A stretch of DNA of 64,000 nucleotides from Paracoccaceae bacterium (GTDB taxonomy: Bacteria; Pseudomonadota; Alphaproteobacteria; Rhodobacterales; Rhodobacteraceae), in contig JALSJM010000008.1 in the NCBI GenBank assembly GCA_026989355.1, positions 62,001-126,000 of the forward strand. Direction: 5' to 3'. The notes under the pieces are model-generated. The model was not told where the DNA came from. It did not search any database and saw nothing but the letters and a program-made list of their open reading frames with translations. Shown piece by piece: positions 47,397 to 56,745 of this stretch (positions within the stretch are counted from its first letter, which is position 1; every line of letters begins with the position of its first letter). The position numbers and the translations under genes are program-made.

Positions 47397-47752
47397 TCCA
47401 GCGCCCCCTTCTTCCATTCATAGGCAAAGCCGACGGTCAGCACGGCAAGGAACACCATCATCGACCAGAACCCCGCATCGCCGATATCCCTGAAGGCCAC
47501 CGCCCAGGGAAACAGGAAGGCGATTTCAAGATCGAAGATGATGAACAGGATCGACACGAGATAGAAGCGCACGTCAAAGCGCATGCGCGCATCGTCAAAG
47601 GCATTGAAACCGCATTCATAGGCCGAAAGCTTTTCCGGATCGGGCGATGAGGGCGCCACCAGCACCGCCGCCAGGATCAACACCAGACCAAGCGCCACGG
47701 CCATGCCCGAGAAGATCAGGATCGGAAGATATTCCCTGAGAAGCTCGTCCAT
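47387..47752 (-). CDS. nuoA: NADH-quinone oxidoreductase subunit A
   Basis: This 121-residue, three-helix membrane subunit shows [20 protein letters not shown], the conserved loop at the quinone site entrance. It is the first gene of the nuo operon. GGAG lies close upstream (47758-47763 on the minus strand). Confidence 0.96.
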   Translation of the reverse strand: MDELLREYLPILIFSGMAVALGLVLILAAVLVAPSSPDPEKLSAYECGFNAFDDARMRFDVRFYLVSILFIIFDLEIAFLFPWAVAFRDIGDAGFWSMMVFLAVLTVGFAYEWKKGALEWE

Positions 47753-47831
47753 GGCATTCTCCTTCCCTCGTCATGGCGCGGCGCTTCTTGTAAAACGCCC
47801 GGGCCGGCCAGCCGCGCACCGCCCTGCTTGG

Positions 47832-47860
47832 GGTTTACTCCTGCCTCAAGGGGGGGTCAA
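47832..47860 (-). promoter_or_regulatory. Candidate nuo operon promoter
   Basis: On the minus strand TTGACC (47855-47860) is followed by a 17-bp spacer and TAAACC (47832-47837). This is a reasonable sigma-70 arrangement about 80 bp before nuoA. Another AT-rich stretch lies upstream around 47895-47912. Confidence 0.45.
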
Positions 47861-47862
47861 CA

Positions 47863-47981
47863 TGACGCAGGGGGCAAAACCCGGGTTTGCCGCGTTAATA
47901 GCAAAAAAATGTATGCGGTGGTGTGCCGGATTTCGTTCCAGATTGACGCAGCAGCCCCCGCCTGCGCCCAAAATGACGCGA
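47863..47981. promoter_or_regulatory. Three TGACGC motifs upstream of nuoA
   Basis: TGACGCAG occurs at 47863-47870 and 47944-47951, and TGACGCGA at 47974-47981, all on the plus strand in the 370-bp gap between nuoA and the enoyl-CoA hydratase gene. The gap holds no gene. The motifs could be binding sites for one regulator or chance repeats. Confidence 0.3.
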
Positions 47982-48122
47982 CCGATGGTCGCGAAGGCAG
48001 AGCACAGAGCCCGCAAAGAGGGTGAGCGGTGGGGTGATTCCGGCAAGGCGGCCGGCGGGCGGAAACCGCTTTTCCGGCCTTTTTCCGCTCCGCAGGCGCC
48101 GCATGGGCATGCCCCGGGTCGC

Positions 48123-48908
48123 TCAGATCACCCAGGCCGCCCTGCGCTTTTCGAAAAAGGCGGCAATGCCTTCCGCGATCTCGTCACTTTCCCAGCGTTT
48201 CACCAGCGCATCCACCGTGGCATCGATCACGCAATCGTCGATCGGGGGGCCGAGCCGGCGCGCCAGGGCCTTGGCATCGGCCACCGCCCCCGGGGCACAG
48301 GCCAGATAGGGGACCACCTCCGCCTCGACCGCCGCATCGAGCGATTCGGAGGCGACCGCCCGCGCCAGCAGGTCGAGCGCCACCGCCTCGTCGGCGCCGA
48401 ACAGACGCGACGACATGAACACGCGGCGCGCCTTTCCCTCGCCCATGCGCGCCACCACATAGGGCGCAATGGTGGCAGGGATCACCCCGAGCTTCGTTTC
48501 GGTCAGCCCGAAACGCGCCTCCTTGGCCCCGATCGCCACGTCGCAGACGCTCATCAGCCCGAGACCGCCCCCGAAAGCCTGCCCCTGGATGCGCCCGATC
48601 AGGGGCTTTGGCATGGTATTCAGCGCCTGCAGCATCTCGGCCAGGCGGCGGGCTTCGCGCCGCCTAGTGGCCGCATCGGATTTCATCGCCGCCAGCATCC
48701 ACTTCAGATCGCCACCGGCGCAGAAGGTATCGCCCGCTCCGGTCAGCACCACCACGCGCACCCCCGCATCGGCACCAAGGCGGTGTGCGGATGCCGCAAG
48801 GGCGTCCATCATCTCCGGAGACAGGCAGTTGCGCCGCTCAGGCCGGTTCAGGGTAAGGCGCGCCACCCCGCGCGCATCGGTTTCGATGATGATCGGTTCA
48901 TCGCTCAT
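48123..48908 (-). CDS. liuC: Enoyl-CoA hydratase family protein, probable methylglutaconyl-CoA hydratase
   Basis: This 261-residue crotonase-fold enzyme has oxyanion-hole segments LTGAGDTFCAGGDLKWM and GGGLGLMSVCDVAIG and the active-site Glu in FGLTETKLGVIPATIAPYV. The last gene of a leucine/isovalerate operon, it most likely hydrates 3-methylglutaconyl-CoA to HMG-CoA. The start at 48908 has GGAGGGAG upstream and overlaps the HMG-CoA lyase gene by 11 bp. A general enoyl-CoA hydratase is the alternative. Confidence 0.85.
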   Translation of the reverse strand: MSDEPIIIETDARGVARLTLNRPERRNCLSPEMMDALAASAHRLGADAGVRVVVLTGAGDTFCAGGDLKWMLAAMKSDAATRRREARRLAEMLQALNTMPKPLIGRIQGQAFGGGLGLMSVCDVAIGAKEARFGLTETKLGVIPATIAPYVVARMGEGKARRVFMSSRLFGADEAVALDLLARAVASESLDAAVEAEVVPYLACAPGAVADAKALARRLGPPIDDCVIDATVDALVKRWESDEIAEGIAAFFEKRRAAWVI

Positions 48909-49809
48909 CCGGTATCTCCCTCCGGTTTTCAGCCGCCTGCCTTTCTCCGCCACGCATCGTCTGCGCCAGCGCCGCCGCCTCGCGGATCACCGTCGCGTCA
49001 AGCCCGGTTTCGAATCCCAGACGCTCAAGGTGGGCCTGCACCGCCTCGGTAGCCACATTGCCCGCCGCTCCCGGCGCATGGGGGCAACCGCCAAGCCCCC
49101 CCACCGCGGCATCGAACACCCGTACGCCAAGCGCCAGCGCCGCATCGATATTGGCAAGGGCACGCCCCTCGGTATCATGGAAATGGCCTGCCAGTCGATG
49201 TGCCGGAACCTCGTTGCGCACCGCAAGCAGCATCCGCGCGGTGCTGTCGGGGGTGGCCCTGCCGATGGTATCACCCAGCGAAACCGCATAACATCCCGCG
49301 GCGAAAAGTGCCCCTGCCACCCGCGCCACCGCTCCGGGCACCACGGGGCCGTCAAAAGGACAGTCGGTAACACAGGAAACATAGCCCCGCACCGGCACAT
49401 CGGCATGGCGCGCCGCAGCCAGAATCGGGGCAAACCGCGTGAGGCTTTCGGCGATCGAGCAATTGATATTGCGGCGGCTGAACCCTTCCGAGGCCGAGGC
49501 GAACACCGCCACTTCGTCTGCCCCGGCCGCGATGGCCGCCTCATAGCCCTTCATGTTGGGCACAAGCGCCGCATAGGACACGCCCGGCACGCGGGCGATG
49601 CCGGCCAGCACCGCCCCGCTGTCGGCCATCTGCGGCACCCATTTCGGGGAAACGAAGCTTGCGCATTCCACATGGCGGAAACCGGCGCGCGACAGGCAGT
49701 CGACCAGCGCGATCTTCTCGACCGTGGGAATCATCCTGCTCTCGTTCTGCAGCCCGTCACGCGGGCCCACCTCGAAGATCTCGACATGTTCGCGTTTTCC
49801 TTCAGCCAT
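48898..49809 (-). CDS. liuE: Hydroxymethylglutaryl-CoA lyase
   Basis: This 303-residue TIM-barrel lyase has FEVGPRDGLQNE near the N-end, the metal-binding HFHDTEGRALANI and the signature GGLGGCPHAPGAAGNVATE with its catalytic Cys. It splits HMG-CoA to acetoacetate and acetyl-CoA, the last step of leucine catabolism. The start at 49809 (MAEGKREHVEIFEV) overlaps the glutathione transferase gene by 8 bp; a longer frame upstream has no supporting signal. Confidence 0.93.
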   Translation of the reverse strand: MAEGKREHVEIFEVGPRDGLQNESRMIPTVEKIALVDCLSRAGFRHVECASFVSPKWVPQMADSGAVLAGIARVPGVSYAALVPNMKGYEAAIAAGADEVAVFASASEGFSRRNINCSIAESLTRFAPILAAARHADVPVRGYVSCVTDCPFDGPVVPGAVARVAGALFAAGCYAVSLGDTIGRATPDSTARMLLAVRNEVPAHRLAGHFHDTEGRALANIDAALALGVRVFDAAVGGLGGCPHAPGAAGNVATEAVQAHLERLGFETGLDATVIREAAALAQTMRGGERQAAENRREIPDER

Positions 49810-50476
49810 GCCCGTCCTCCTGTGGCGGCGGATAGAAATCCTTCCGGTAGATCTGTGCCACACCGTCACGCGCCGCGGCGCGCCGGTAGGCCGGGCGCAT
49901 TTCCAGCCGTCGGCGCCAGCCATCAAGCGCCGGCAGCAGCCCAACCGGCACGAAGCGGCGCGCAATCACCGCCCCATAGCCCACGGCCACATCCACCGCC
50001 GTGAAGCCCGAAGGCAACAGCCAGTCGTGCCGCTCTACCGCAGCATCCACCACCTCGAGCACCTTCTCGAGCCGCTTCGCCTCGAGCCGCATCACCGTGG
50101 GCGAGCGCATCCAGGGTTCGCGCAGCACGATATGGTGCTGGGTGAGGTTGGCAATATGCTGGGCGATGGTTTCGGCAAAATGCAGCCATTGCAGCCAGTC
50201 GGCCCGTTCCGCATCGCCCGGCGGGCGAAGCAGCCCCCGGTGGGGGCGCGTTTCCAGAAGATATTCGCTGATCGCGCCGGATTCGAACAACACCCGCCCG
50301 TCGATCTCGAGCGCCGGCACCCGGGCAGCAGGCGAGAGGGCGCGGAATTCTTCTCCGCGCATCGACCTGTCGAAAAAGCTCCAGTGGCGCAATTCGTAAT
50401 CAAGGCCCAGTTCCTCGAGCAACCAGAGAACGCGGAAGCTGCGCGCCTGTGCCACGTGATGCAGCCTGATCGTCAT
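49802..50476 (-). CDS. Glutathione S-transferase family protein
   Basis: This 224-residue protein has an N-terminal thioredoxin fold (IRLHHVAQARSFRVLWLLEE, with VPALEIDGRVLFESGAISEY carrying the glutathione-binding cis-Pro and Glu-Ser) and an all-helical C-terminal domain (HIANLTQHHIVLREPWMR). The catalytic residue is probably the Ser in the first loop. It lies inside the leucine operon between liuD and liuE, 69 bp from the former. Its substrate is unknown, and it may only share transcription. A related GST near liu genes would be worth comparing. Confidence 0.85.
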   Translation of the reverse strand: MTIRLHHVAQARSFRVLWLLEELGLDYELRHWSFFDRSMRGEEFRALSPAARVPALEIDGRVLFESGAISEYLLETRPHRGLLRPPGDAERADWLQWLHFAETIAQHIANLTQHHIVLREPWMRSPTVMRLEAKRLEKVLEVVDAAVERHDWLLPSGFTAVDVAVGYGAVIARRFVPVGLLPALDGWRRRLEMRPAYRRAAARDGVAQIYRKDFYPPPQEDGHG

Positions 50477-50545
50477 TCCTCGCAGCCCTTCTTCCCCATT
50501 CCGGATCTCATGCGCACGCCGCGGCCAAGGCCCCGCAAGGTGCCC

Positions 50546-52534
50546 TCATTCGGCGGCTCCGCTCCCTGTCTCGTCATCATCTGTCCCGAAACCGATCAGA
50601 AGTGCCCCGGCCTCGACCTGCTGGCCCGGCCGCACGAAAACCCCGGTCACCATGCAATCGCGCGGTGCTACCAGCTCATGCGCCATCTTCATCGCTTCGA
50701 GCACGGCAAGGCGATCGCCCGCCGACACCGCCTGCCCCGGCGCGGCAAACACCGCCTGCACCAGCCCCGGCATGGGGGCCCTGATACCGTTTTCGCTTCC
50801 TTCTCCGGCTTCCTGCGCACGGGCCAGCGGATCGGGCAGATCGAAATGCCAGCCATGGCCGGCAAAGACGCTTGCCCGCCCGCCATGGCGCACAACCCGC
50901 GCCGCCACCCTGCACCCGTCGATCGCATACCCCCCCGGCACGGTGGAAATCCCGGATTCTGCGGTTCCGATCTTCACCCGATACCGCCCCGGTGCGATCA
51001 CGGTGATGCGGGCGGTGATCTCTTCCCCGCCACCCTCAAGCCGGACTTCCCGTTCGAGCGGCTGCCAGAGGGCAAACCCCTCGCTCCATGCAGCACCCTG
51101 CCCCGCCGCCGAAGCCCCGGCCAGACCCGCAGCCCCGAGCGCGGCCAGAAACGGCACGAAGGGCGGCGGCGCCGGCAGGCGGGCAAGGGTATCGATCCTG
51201 CGTGCGATCAGCCCCGTATCCACATCTCCGCACCCGAAATCGGGCTGGCGGGTCAGGGTCGCAAGGAAATCCAGATTGGTCGTGGTGCCGGCCACCTCGG
51301 TATGCGCAAGAGCTCGCCTCAGGCGTGAAAGCGCAATATCGCGGGTGGGGCCGCAGGTGGTGATCTTGGCGATCATCGGATCATACCAGGGGCTGATCTC
51401 GTCTCCCGCGCGCACGCCGGTATCGATGCGCGCCTCCTGCGGAAAGACCAGATGATCAAGCCGCCCGGTGGCGGGCAGAAATCCGGCAGATACGTCTTCT
51501 GCATAGAGGCGGGCCTCGAAAGCATGGCCGGAAAGAGAAATGTCATCCTGGGTGGCGGGCAGCGGCTCTCCGGCGGCAACCCTGAGCTGCCATTCCACCA
51601 GATCAATACCGGTCACTGCCTCGGTCACCGGGTGCTCCACCTGCAGGCGGGTGTTCATCTCCATGAACCAGAAGCGATCGGGACGCAGCCCTTCGGAGGC
51701 ATCGACGATGAACTCCACCGTACCGGCACCCCTGTAGCCGATGGCCTCGGCCGCGCGCACCGCCGCCTGCCCCATGGCGGTGCGCATCTCGTCGGTCATG
51801 CCCGGGGCGGGGGCTTCCTCGATCACCTTCTGGTGGCGACGCTGGAGCGAGCAGTCGCGTTCGAACAGGTGCACGGCGCGGGTGCCGTCGCCGAAGATCT
51901 GCACCTCGATATGGCGGGGTTTCTCGATGTATTTCTCGACCAATACCGCATCATTGCCGAAGGCGCCGCGCGCTTCGCGGCGCGCGCCTTCAAGTGCCCC
52001 GGCAAAAGCGTCGGGCCCGTCCACCAGCCGCATGCCCTTGCCGCCGCCGCCGGCCACCGCCTTGATCAGCACCGGCCAGCCGATGGCCGCGGCCGCGGCC
52101 GCGAGATGCTCCGGGTCCTGGTTGTCGCCGTGCCAGCCCGGCACCACCGGCACCCCGGCCTGCTCCATCACCCGCTTGGCCGCATCCTTCAGCCCCATCG
52201 CCCGGATCGCATCCGCCGAGGGGCCGATGAAGGTGAGGCCCGCCTGTTCGGCCTTTTCCACGAAATCGGGATTTTCGCTGAGAAACCCGTAGCCCGGGTG
52301 GATCGCCTGTGCCCCGGTTTCCAGCGCCGCCTCGATGATGCGCGCAGCGCAAAGATAGCTTTCGGCCGGGGGCGGCGCACCGATGTGCACCGCCTCATCG
52401 GCCATTTCCACATGCAGGGCGCCGGCATCGGCATCGGAAAAGACGGCAACGGTGGAAACCCCCATGCGCCGGGCCGTCCTGACGATGCGGCAGGCGATCT
52501 CGCCGCGGTTGGCGATCAGTATCCTTTCGAACAT
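50546..52534 (-). CDS. liuD: Methylcrotonyl-CoA carboxylase biotin-containing subunit
   Basis: This 662-residue protein has a biotin carboxylase domain (ILIANRGEIACRI, ATP-grasp GGGGKGMRLV, FMEMNTRLQVEHPVTEAVTG), a middle BT domain and a C-terminal biotinyl domain with AVLEAMKMAHELVAP. It carboxylates biotin for transfer to 3-methylcrotonyl-CoA. The neighbouring liuB, liuA and liuE identify the acyl-CoA. The start at 52534 follows GGGAGGA. The operon's BirA-type ligase is at 29704. Confidence 0.93.
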   Translation of the reverse strand: MFERILIANRGEIACRIVRTARRMGVSTVAVFSDADAGALHVEMADEAVHIGAPPPAESYLCAARIIEAALETGAQAIHPGYGFLSENPDFVEKAEQAGLTFIGPSADAIRAMGLKDAAKRVMEQAGVPVVPGWHGDNQDPEHLAAAAAAIGWPVLIKAVAGGGGKGMRLVDGPDAFAGALEGARREARGAFGNDAVLVEKYIEKPRHIEVQIFGDGTRAVHLFERDCSLQRRHQKVIEEAPAPGMTDEMRTAMGQAAVRAAEAIGYRGAGTVEFIVDASEGLRPDRFWFMEMNTRLQVEHPVTEAVTGIDLVEWQLRVAAGEPLPATQDDISLSGHAFEARLYAEDVSAGFLPATGRLDHLVFPQEARIDTGVRAGDEISPWYDPMIAKITTCGPTRDIALSRLRRALAHTEVAGTTTNLDFLATLTRQPDFGCGDVDTGLIARRIDTLARLPAPPPFVPFLAALGAAGLAGASAAGQGAAWSEGFALWQPLEREVRLEGGGEEITARITVIAPGRYRVKIGTAESGISTVPGGYAIDGCRVAARVVRHGGRASVFAGHGWHFDLPDPLARAQEAGEGSENGIRAPMPGLVQAVFAAPGQAVSAGDRLAVLEAMKMAHELVAPRDCMVTGVFVRPGQQVEAGALLIGFGTDDDETGSGAAE

Positions 52535-52577
52535 TCGGCGTCCTCCCGATGACGGGCGCAGGCGGCAGAGAGAAGAA

Positions 52578-53123
52578 TCATCCGTTATCCTCCGGTCGGG
52601 CGGGCGGGGCGGAAAGGACGGTGGGCGGGGCGGCGTCACACCAGCCGGCGCGCCGCCCGCCGTCATACCAGCGGGCAAGCCCCGCATTCACCATCCGCCG
52701 GGCCACGCCTTCGCCATCCACGAGCAGCAGGATCAGCTTGCGGCCATAGCGGTCGTTGCCGTCGATCCTGACGGTGATCTTTCCGGCGCGCCAGAGCTGC
52801 CAGCGCAGATACCATGTGGCGGCAACCGCCTTTACCAGTTCCGAGGTGCAGCGGGCCGAAAGCTCGGGCGTGTCATAGGCCAGGATGCGGGCCCGGTGCA
52901 GGCCGTCGTGACACCAGATGCGCACCGTATCGCCATCGATCACCGCAACCACCCGGCAACCTTCGGCGGGTTTGAGCATGCCGTTGGCCGCATCACCCAC
53001 CGGGGGCAGCAGGACCAGCGCCAGAAAGGCGGCCAGAAGAACCCGTCCGAGACGCAGGCCGAAGCCGCGACGCGGGCGGCGGCGGTAGCGGGGGCGAAAG
53101 CGATATGGGCGAGCGGGGCGCAT
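52578..53123 (-). CDS. Thermonuclease-like (SNase fold) protein
   Basis: This 181-residue protein has an Arg-rich N-end (RFRPRYRRRPRRGFGLRLGR), a membrane or signal segment (VLLAAFLALVLLPPVG) and an OB-fold nuclease-like domain: VIDGDTVRIW, RILAYDTPELSARCTSE, GNDRYGRKLILLLVDG, VNAGLARWY. The Asp and Arg positions of the SNase active site look partly kept. It lies between liuB and liuD, 12 bp downstream of the region before liuB's end and 43 bp before liuD. Its role in or beside leucine catabolism is unclear; it may be a passenger. Confidence 0.8.
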   Translation of the reverse strand: MRPARPYRFRPRYRRRPRRGFGLRLGRVLLAAFLALVLLPPVGDAANGMLKPAEGCRVVAVIDGDTVRIWCHDGLHRARILAYDTPELSARCTSELVKAVAATWYLRWQLWRAGKITVRIDGNDRYGRKLILLLVDGEGVARRMVNAGLARWYDGGRRAGWCDAAPPTVLSAPPARPEDNG

Positions 53124-53134
53124 CCTCGTACCCC

Positions 53135-54742
53135 TCACATCCTGAACAGGCCGAAGCGGGTTTCGCCGACGGGCGCATTGAGGGCCGCAGAAAGGGAAAG
53201 CGCCAGCACATCGCGGCTCTTGCGCGGATCTATGATGCCATCGTCCCACAACCGGGCCGAAGCGTAGAGCGGGTGGGACTGGCGCTCGAACATCTCGATG
53301 GTGGGGCGCTTGAAGGCGGCCTCTTCCTCGGCCGACCAGCTGCCCCCCGAGCGTTCGATGGCGGCGCGCCTGACGGTGGCGAGCACACCCGCCGCCTGCT
53401 CGCCACCCATCACGGCAATGCGCGAATTGGGCCACGACCACAGGAAGCGGGGCGAATAGGCGCGCCCGGCCATGCCGTAGTTGCCGGCCCCGAAGGAGCC
53501 GCCCACGATCATGGTGATCTTGGGCACGGCAGTGGTGGCCACGGCAGTAACCATCTTGGCACCATGGCGGGCGATGCCTTCGTTTTCGTATTTCCTGCCG
53601 ACCATGAAGCCGGTGATGTTCTGAAGAAAAACCAGCGGGATGCGCCGCTGGCTGCACAGTTCCACGAAATGCGCCCCCTTCTGGGCGCTTTCCGAAAACA
53701 GCACCCCGTTGTTGGCGATGATGCCCACCGGGCAGCCCCGGACATGGGCGAAGCCCGTTACCAGGGTTTCGCCGAAGCGGGCCTTGAATTCGTCAAGACG
53801 CGAGCCGTCCACAAGGCGGGCGATCACCTCGCGAACGTCATAGGGGGTGCGCAGATCGGCCGGCACGATTCCCAGGATTTCTTCCGGATCGTAAAGCGGC
53901 GCCTCGGGGGATTGCCACTGCACCGTTTCGGGGCGGGCCCGGTTGAGCCCCGCCACCGCCCGGCGGGCCAGTGCCAGCGCGTGGGCGTCATCTTCGGCCA
54001 GATAGTCGGCCACGCCGGAAAGCCGCGTGTGCACATCGCCTCCGCCCAGATCCTCGGCGGTGACTTCCTCGCCCGTGGCCGCCTTCACCAGCGGCGGGCC
54101 GGCCAGGAAAATGGTGCCCTGATCGCGCACGATGATCGAGACGTCCGACATTGCCGGAACATAGGCCCCGCCGGCGGTGCAACTGCCCATCACCACCGCG
54201 ATCTGGGCGATGCCCTTCGCGCTCATCCGGGCCTGATTGTAGAAGATGCGGCCGAAATGATCGCGGTCTGGGAAGACCTCGTCCTGGTTGGGCAGGTTGG
54301 CACCGCCGGAATCCACCAGATAGATGCAGGGCAGTGCGCATTCCTCGGCGATTTCCTGGGCGCGCAGGTGCTTCTTCACGCTCATCGGGTAATAGGTTCC
54401 GCCCTTCACGGTGGCGTCATTGGCGATCACCATCACCTCGTGCCCGTGCACCCGCCCCACCCCGGCGATCACCCCCGCGCCGGGCGCCGCACCGTCATAC
54501 ATGCCATGGGCCGCCGTGGCGCCGATCTCCAGGAACGGGCTGCCCGGATCAAGCAGGCTGGCCACCCGCGCGCGCGGCAGCATCTTGCCGCGCTCGAGGT
54601 GGCGCGCGCACGCTTTTTCACCTCCCCCCGCCGCCGCCAGTTCGGCCGCGGCGCGGATCTCTGCCAGCGCCGCCAGATGGGCCTTGCGATTGGCACGGAA
54701 ACTTTCCGATCCGGGGCTGACCCGGCTGTGCAGGCGGCTCAT
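53135..54742 (-). CDS. liuB: Methylcrotonyl-CoA carboxylase carboxyltransferase subunit
   Basis: This 535-residue carboxyltransferase has two crotonase folds. It shows [20 protein letters not shown], the acyl-CoA contact region [37 protein letters not shown] and, in the second half, [20 protein letters not shown]. It uses carboxybiotin from LiuD to form 3-methylglutaconyl-CoA. Length and motifs match MccB/LiuB rather than propionyl-CoA carboxylase. Confidence 0.94.
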   Translation of the reverse strand: MSRLHSRVSPGSESFRANRKAHLAALAEIRAAAELAAAGGGEKACARHLERGKMLPRARVASLLDPGSPFLEIGATAAHGMYDGAAPGAGVIAGVGRVHGHEVMVIANDATVKGGTYYPMSVKKHLRAQEIAEECALPCIYLVDSGGANLPNQDEVFPDRDHFGRIFYNQARMSAKGIAQIAVVMGSCTAGGAYVPAMSDVSIIVRDQGTIFLAGPPLVKAATGEEVTAEDLGGGDVHTRLSGVADYLAEDDAHALALARRAVAGLNRARPETVQWQSPEAPLYDPEEILGIVPADLRTPYDVREVIARLVDGSRLDEFKARFGETLVTGFAHVRGCPVGIIANNGVLFSESAQKGAHFVELCSQRRIPLVFLQNITGFMVGRKYENEGIARHGAKMVTAVATTAVPKITMIVGGSFGAGNYGMAGRAYSPRFLWSWPNSRIAVMGGEQAAGVLATVRRAAIERSGGSWSAEEEAAFKRPTIEMFERQSHPLYASARLWDDGIIDPRKSRDVLALSLSAALNAPVGETRFGLFRM

Positions 54743-54823
54743 GGCATCTTTCCGATCGGTTTCATGGCATCCTTCTTTCCGGCCTTTCCCGCAGCCCTGC
54801 TCCGGCGCAAGACCGGTTTCCTT

Positions 54824-55429
54824 TCAGCGATCCTCGCCCATCTTCTGCAGATAGAGGGTCTGACGTCCGGTTTCCTCCATCCGGCATTGCAGGAAAGCCG
54901 GGCCGGCACCGGTGCCGCCACTCCAGAGCGCAGCCTCGAAGCTGCAGCGGGCATCGCGGAAGGCGATCCAGGAACGTTGCATCGCCCTGAGGGCCGGCAC
55001 CGCGCGCGGCGCGGAAGCCCCCGGTTCGTCAAGCTCGCGGTCCGCGGCACGGGCCTGCTTCATCAGCACCGCATGGGCCGCGTTCAGGCGCTCGTCCCAG
55101 ACTGCAAGTTCCCGCCCGAGGCAGGCGGTCATGCCGATGGTGGTTTCGCCCCCCGCATTCTGTTCCATGCACAGCGCGGCCGACTGGCCGATGCATTGCC
55201 CGACCGTGCCGGGGTGGCCGACATCGGCGATGCAGTCATCGGTGGCATTCATCGAGAACACCAGCTCCTGCGCTGTCTCCCGTGCCTGTGCCTGTGCCTG
55301 TGCGCTGCGGGAAGCGGCGGCCAACATCACCACCGCCAGAAGAAGTGCCGTCAGGGCGGCCACGGAGCGGCGGGAAGCGCCCCGCCACATGCCGGCGAAA
55401 CAGGAACGGGCTGCCTTGCCTGTGCTCAT
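54824..55429 (-). CDS. LprI/DUF1311-like exported protein
   Basis: This 201-residue protein has an N-terminal membrane or signal segment ([23 protein letters not shown]), then a helical domain with six Cys residues. [15 protein letters not shown] and [20 protein letters not shown] are typical of the lysozyme inhibitor LprI-like (DUF1311) family. It starts in an ATGA overlap with the liuA stop (55426-55429), so it is coupled to isovaleryl-CoA dehydrogenase. The reason for the coupling is unknown. Confidence 0.8.
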   Translation of the reverse strand: MSTGKAARSCFAGMWRGASRRSVAALTALLLAVVMLAAASRSAQAQAQARETAQELVFSMNATDDCIADVGHPGTVGQCIGQSAALCMEQNAGGETTIGMTACLGRELAVWDERLNAAHAVLMKQARAADRELDEPGASAPRAVPALRAMQRSWIAFRDARCSFEAALWSGGTGAGPAFLQCRMEETGRQTLYLQKMGEDR

Positions 55430-56589
55430 TGCATCGCCTTCATCAGTTCGCGTCCGATCAGCATGCGCCGGATTTCGCTGGTGCCCGCACCGATTTCCAT
55501 CAGCTTGGCATCGCGGAAGATGCGGCTGACGGGGCTTTCGTTCATGTAGCCGGTGCCGCCAAGCGCCTGCACCGCCTGATGTGCCTGCTTCATTGCCTCT
55601 TCGGAAGCATAAAGAACGCAGGCCGCCGCATCCTGACGGGTAACCTCGCCGCGATCGCAGGCGCGCGCCACCTCATAGACATAGGCGCGCGCCGAATTCA
55701 TTGCCGTATACATGTCGGCGATCTTGCCCTGCATCAGCTGGAACGCCCCGACCGGCCGGCCGAACTGGCGCCGCTCGGCCACATGGGGCATCACCTCGTC
55801 CATGCAGGCGGCCATGATGCCCAGCCCGATCCCCGACAGCACCACGCGTTCGTAGTCGAGCCCGCTCATCAGCACGGCCACGCCGCGGTTTTCCTCGCCC
55901 AGAACGTTTTCGAAGGGCACCTCCACATCCTCGAAGATCAGTTCGGCGGTATTGCTGCCGCGCATGCCCAGCTTGTCGAAATGCGGGCTGGTGGAAAAGC
56001 CTTTCCAGCGGCTTTCCACGATGAAGGCGGTGATGCCCCTGGGGCCGGCCTCCGGGGCGGTCTTGGCATAGACCACAAGCGTATCGGCATCGGGGCCGTT
56101 GGTGATCCAGTATTTGGTGCCGTTCAGGATGTAGCGATCGCCCTTCCTTTCGGCGCGCAGTTGCATCGATACCACATCGCTGCCCGCCCCCGCCTCGCTC
56201 ATGGCAAGCGCCCCGACATGTTCGCCCGCAACCAGAGGCGGCAGGTATTTCCGCTTCTGCCCTGCGGTGCCGTTCAGCCTGATCTGGTTCACGCACAGGT
56301 TCGAATGCGCCCCGTAGGACAGGCTGACCGAGGCGGAGGCGCGCGCAATCTCCTCCACCGCCACCACATGCGCCAGATAGCCCATGCCCGCCCCGTCCCA
56401 TTCCTCGGGAACGGTGATCCCGAGCAGACCGAGTTCGCCCATCTCGGGCCACAGTTCGTTCGGAAAGGCGTTGCTGCGGTCGATCCTGTCGGCCATCGGT
56501 TTCAGCCGCTCCCGGGCCCAGCGGTGCACCATCTCGCGCAGGGCGTTCACGTCCTCGCCCAGATCGAAATTCATCGCGGCATGAAACAT
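55426..56589 (-). CDS. liuA: Isovaleryl-CoA dehydrogenase
   Basis: This 387-residue flavin acyl-CoA dehydrogenase has [13 protein letters not shown], the FAD contact region [19 protein letters not shown], the catalytic Glu in [13 protein letters not shown] (the IVD position) and [20 protein letters not shown]. It oxidises isovaleryl-CoA to 3-methylcrotonyl-CoA as the first gene of the liu operon. The start at 56589 is typical for the family. A 22-bp palindromic operator lies 35-56 bp upstream. Confidence 0.94.
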   Translation of the reverse strand: MFHAAMNFDLGEDVNALREMVHRWARERLKPMADRIDRSNAFPNELWPEMGELGLLGITVPEEWDGAGMGYLAHVVAVEEIARASASVSLSYGAHSNLCVNQIRLNGTAGQKRKYLPPLVAGEHVGALAMSEAGAGSDVVSMQLRAERKGDRYILNGTKYWITNGPDADTLVVYAKTAPEAGPRGITAFIVESRWKGFSTSPHFDKLGMRGSNTAELIFEDVEVPFENVLGEENRGVAVLMSGLDYERVVLSGIGLGIMAACMDEVMPHVAERRQFGRPVGAFQLMQGKIADMYTAMNSARAYVYEVARACDRGEVTRQDAAACVLYASEEAMKQAHQAVQALGGTGYMNESPVSRIFRDAKLMEIGAGTSEIRRMLIGRELMKAMQ

Positions 56590-56623
56590 GGAGGGTGCTC
56601 CTTGCAGGTGGAAGCGGGCAGAT

Positions 56624-56645
56624 TTATTGAACGATCGTTCAATAA
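56624..56645. promoter_or_regulatory. 22-bp perfect palindrome, TetR-type operator for liu operon
   Basis: The half-site TTATTGAACGA is followed by its exact reverse complement TCGTTCAATAA. It is 35 bp upstream of the liuA ATG in AT-rich sequence. Size and symmetry match TetR-family operators better than MerR-type LiuR sites. The regulator gene is not in this window. Confidence 0.75.
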
Positions 56646-56745
56646 GCTAACCAAAACCCCGCGCCCCGTCAATCTCTGTATCATCATCCCCCGCAGGATC
56701 CGGTTGCCGCCAGAGCTTCCGGGGCCGGAAGCAGGCGGGGGGCTG

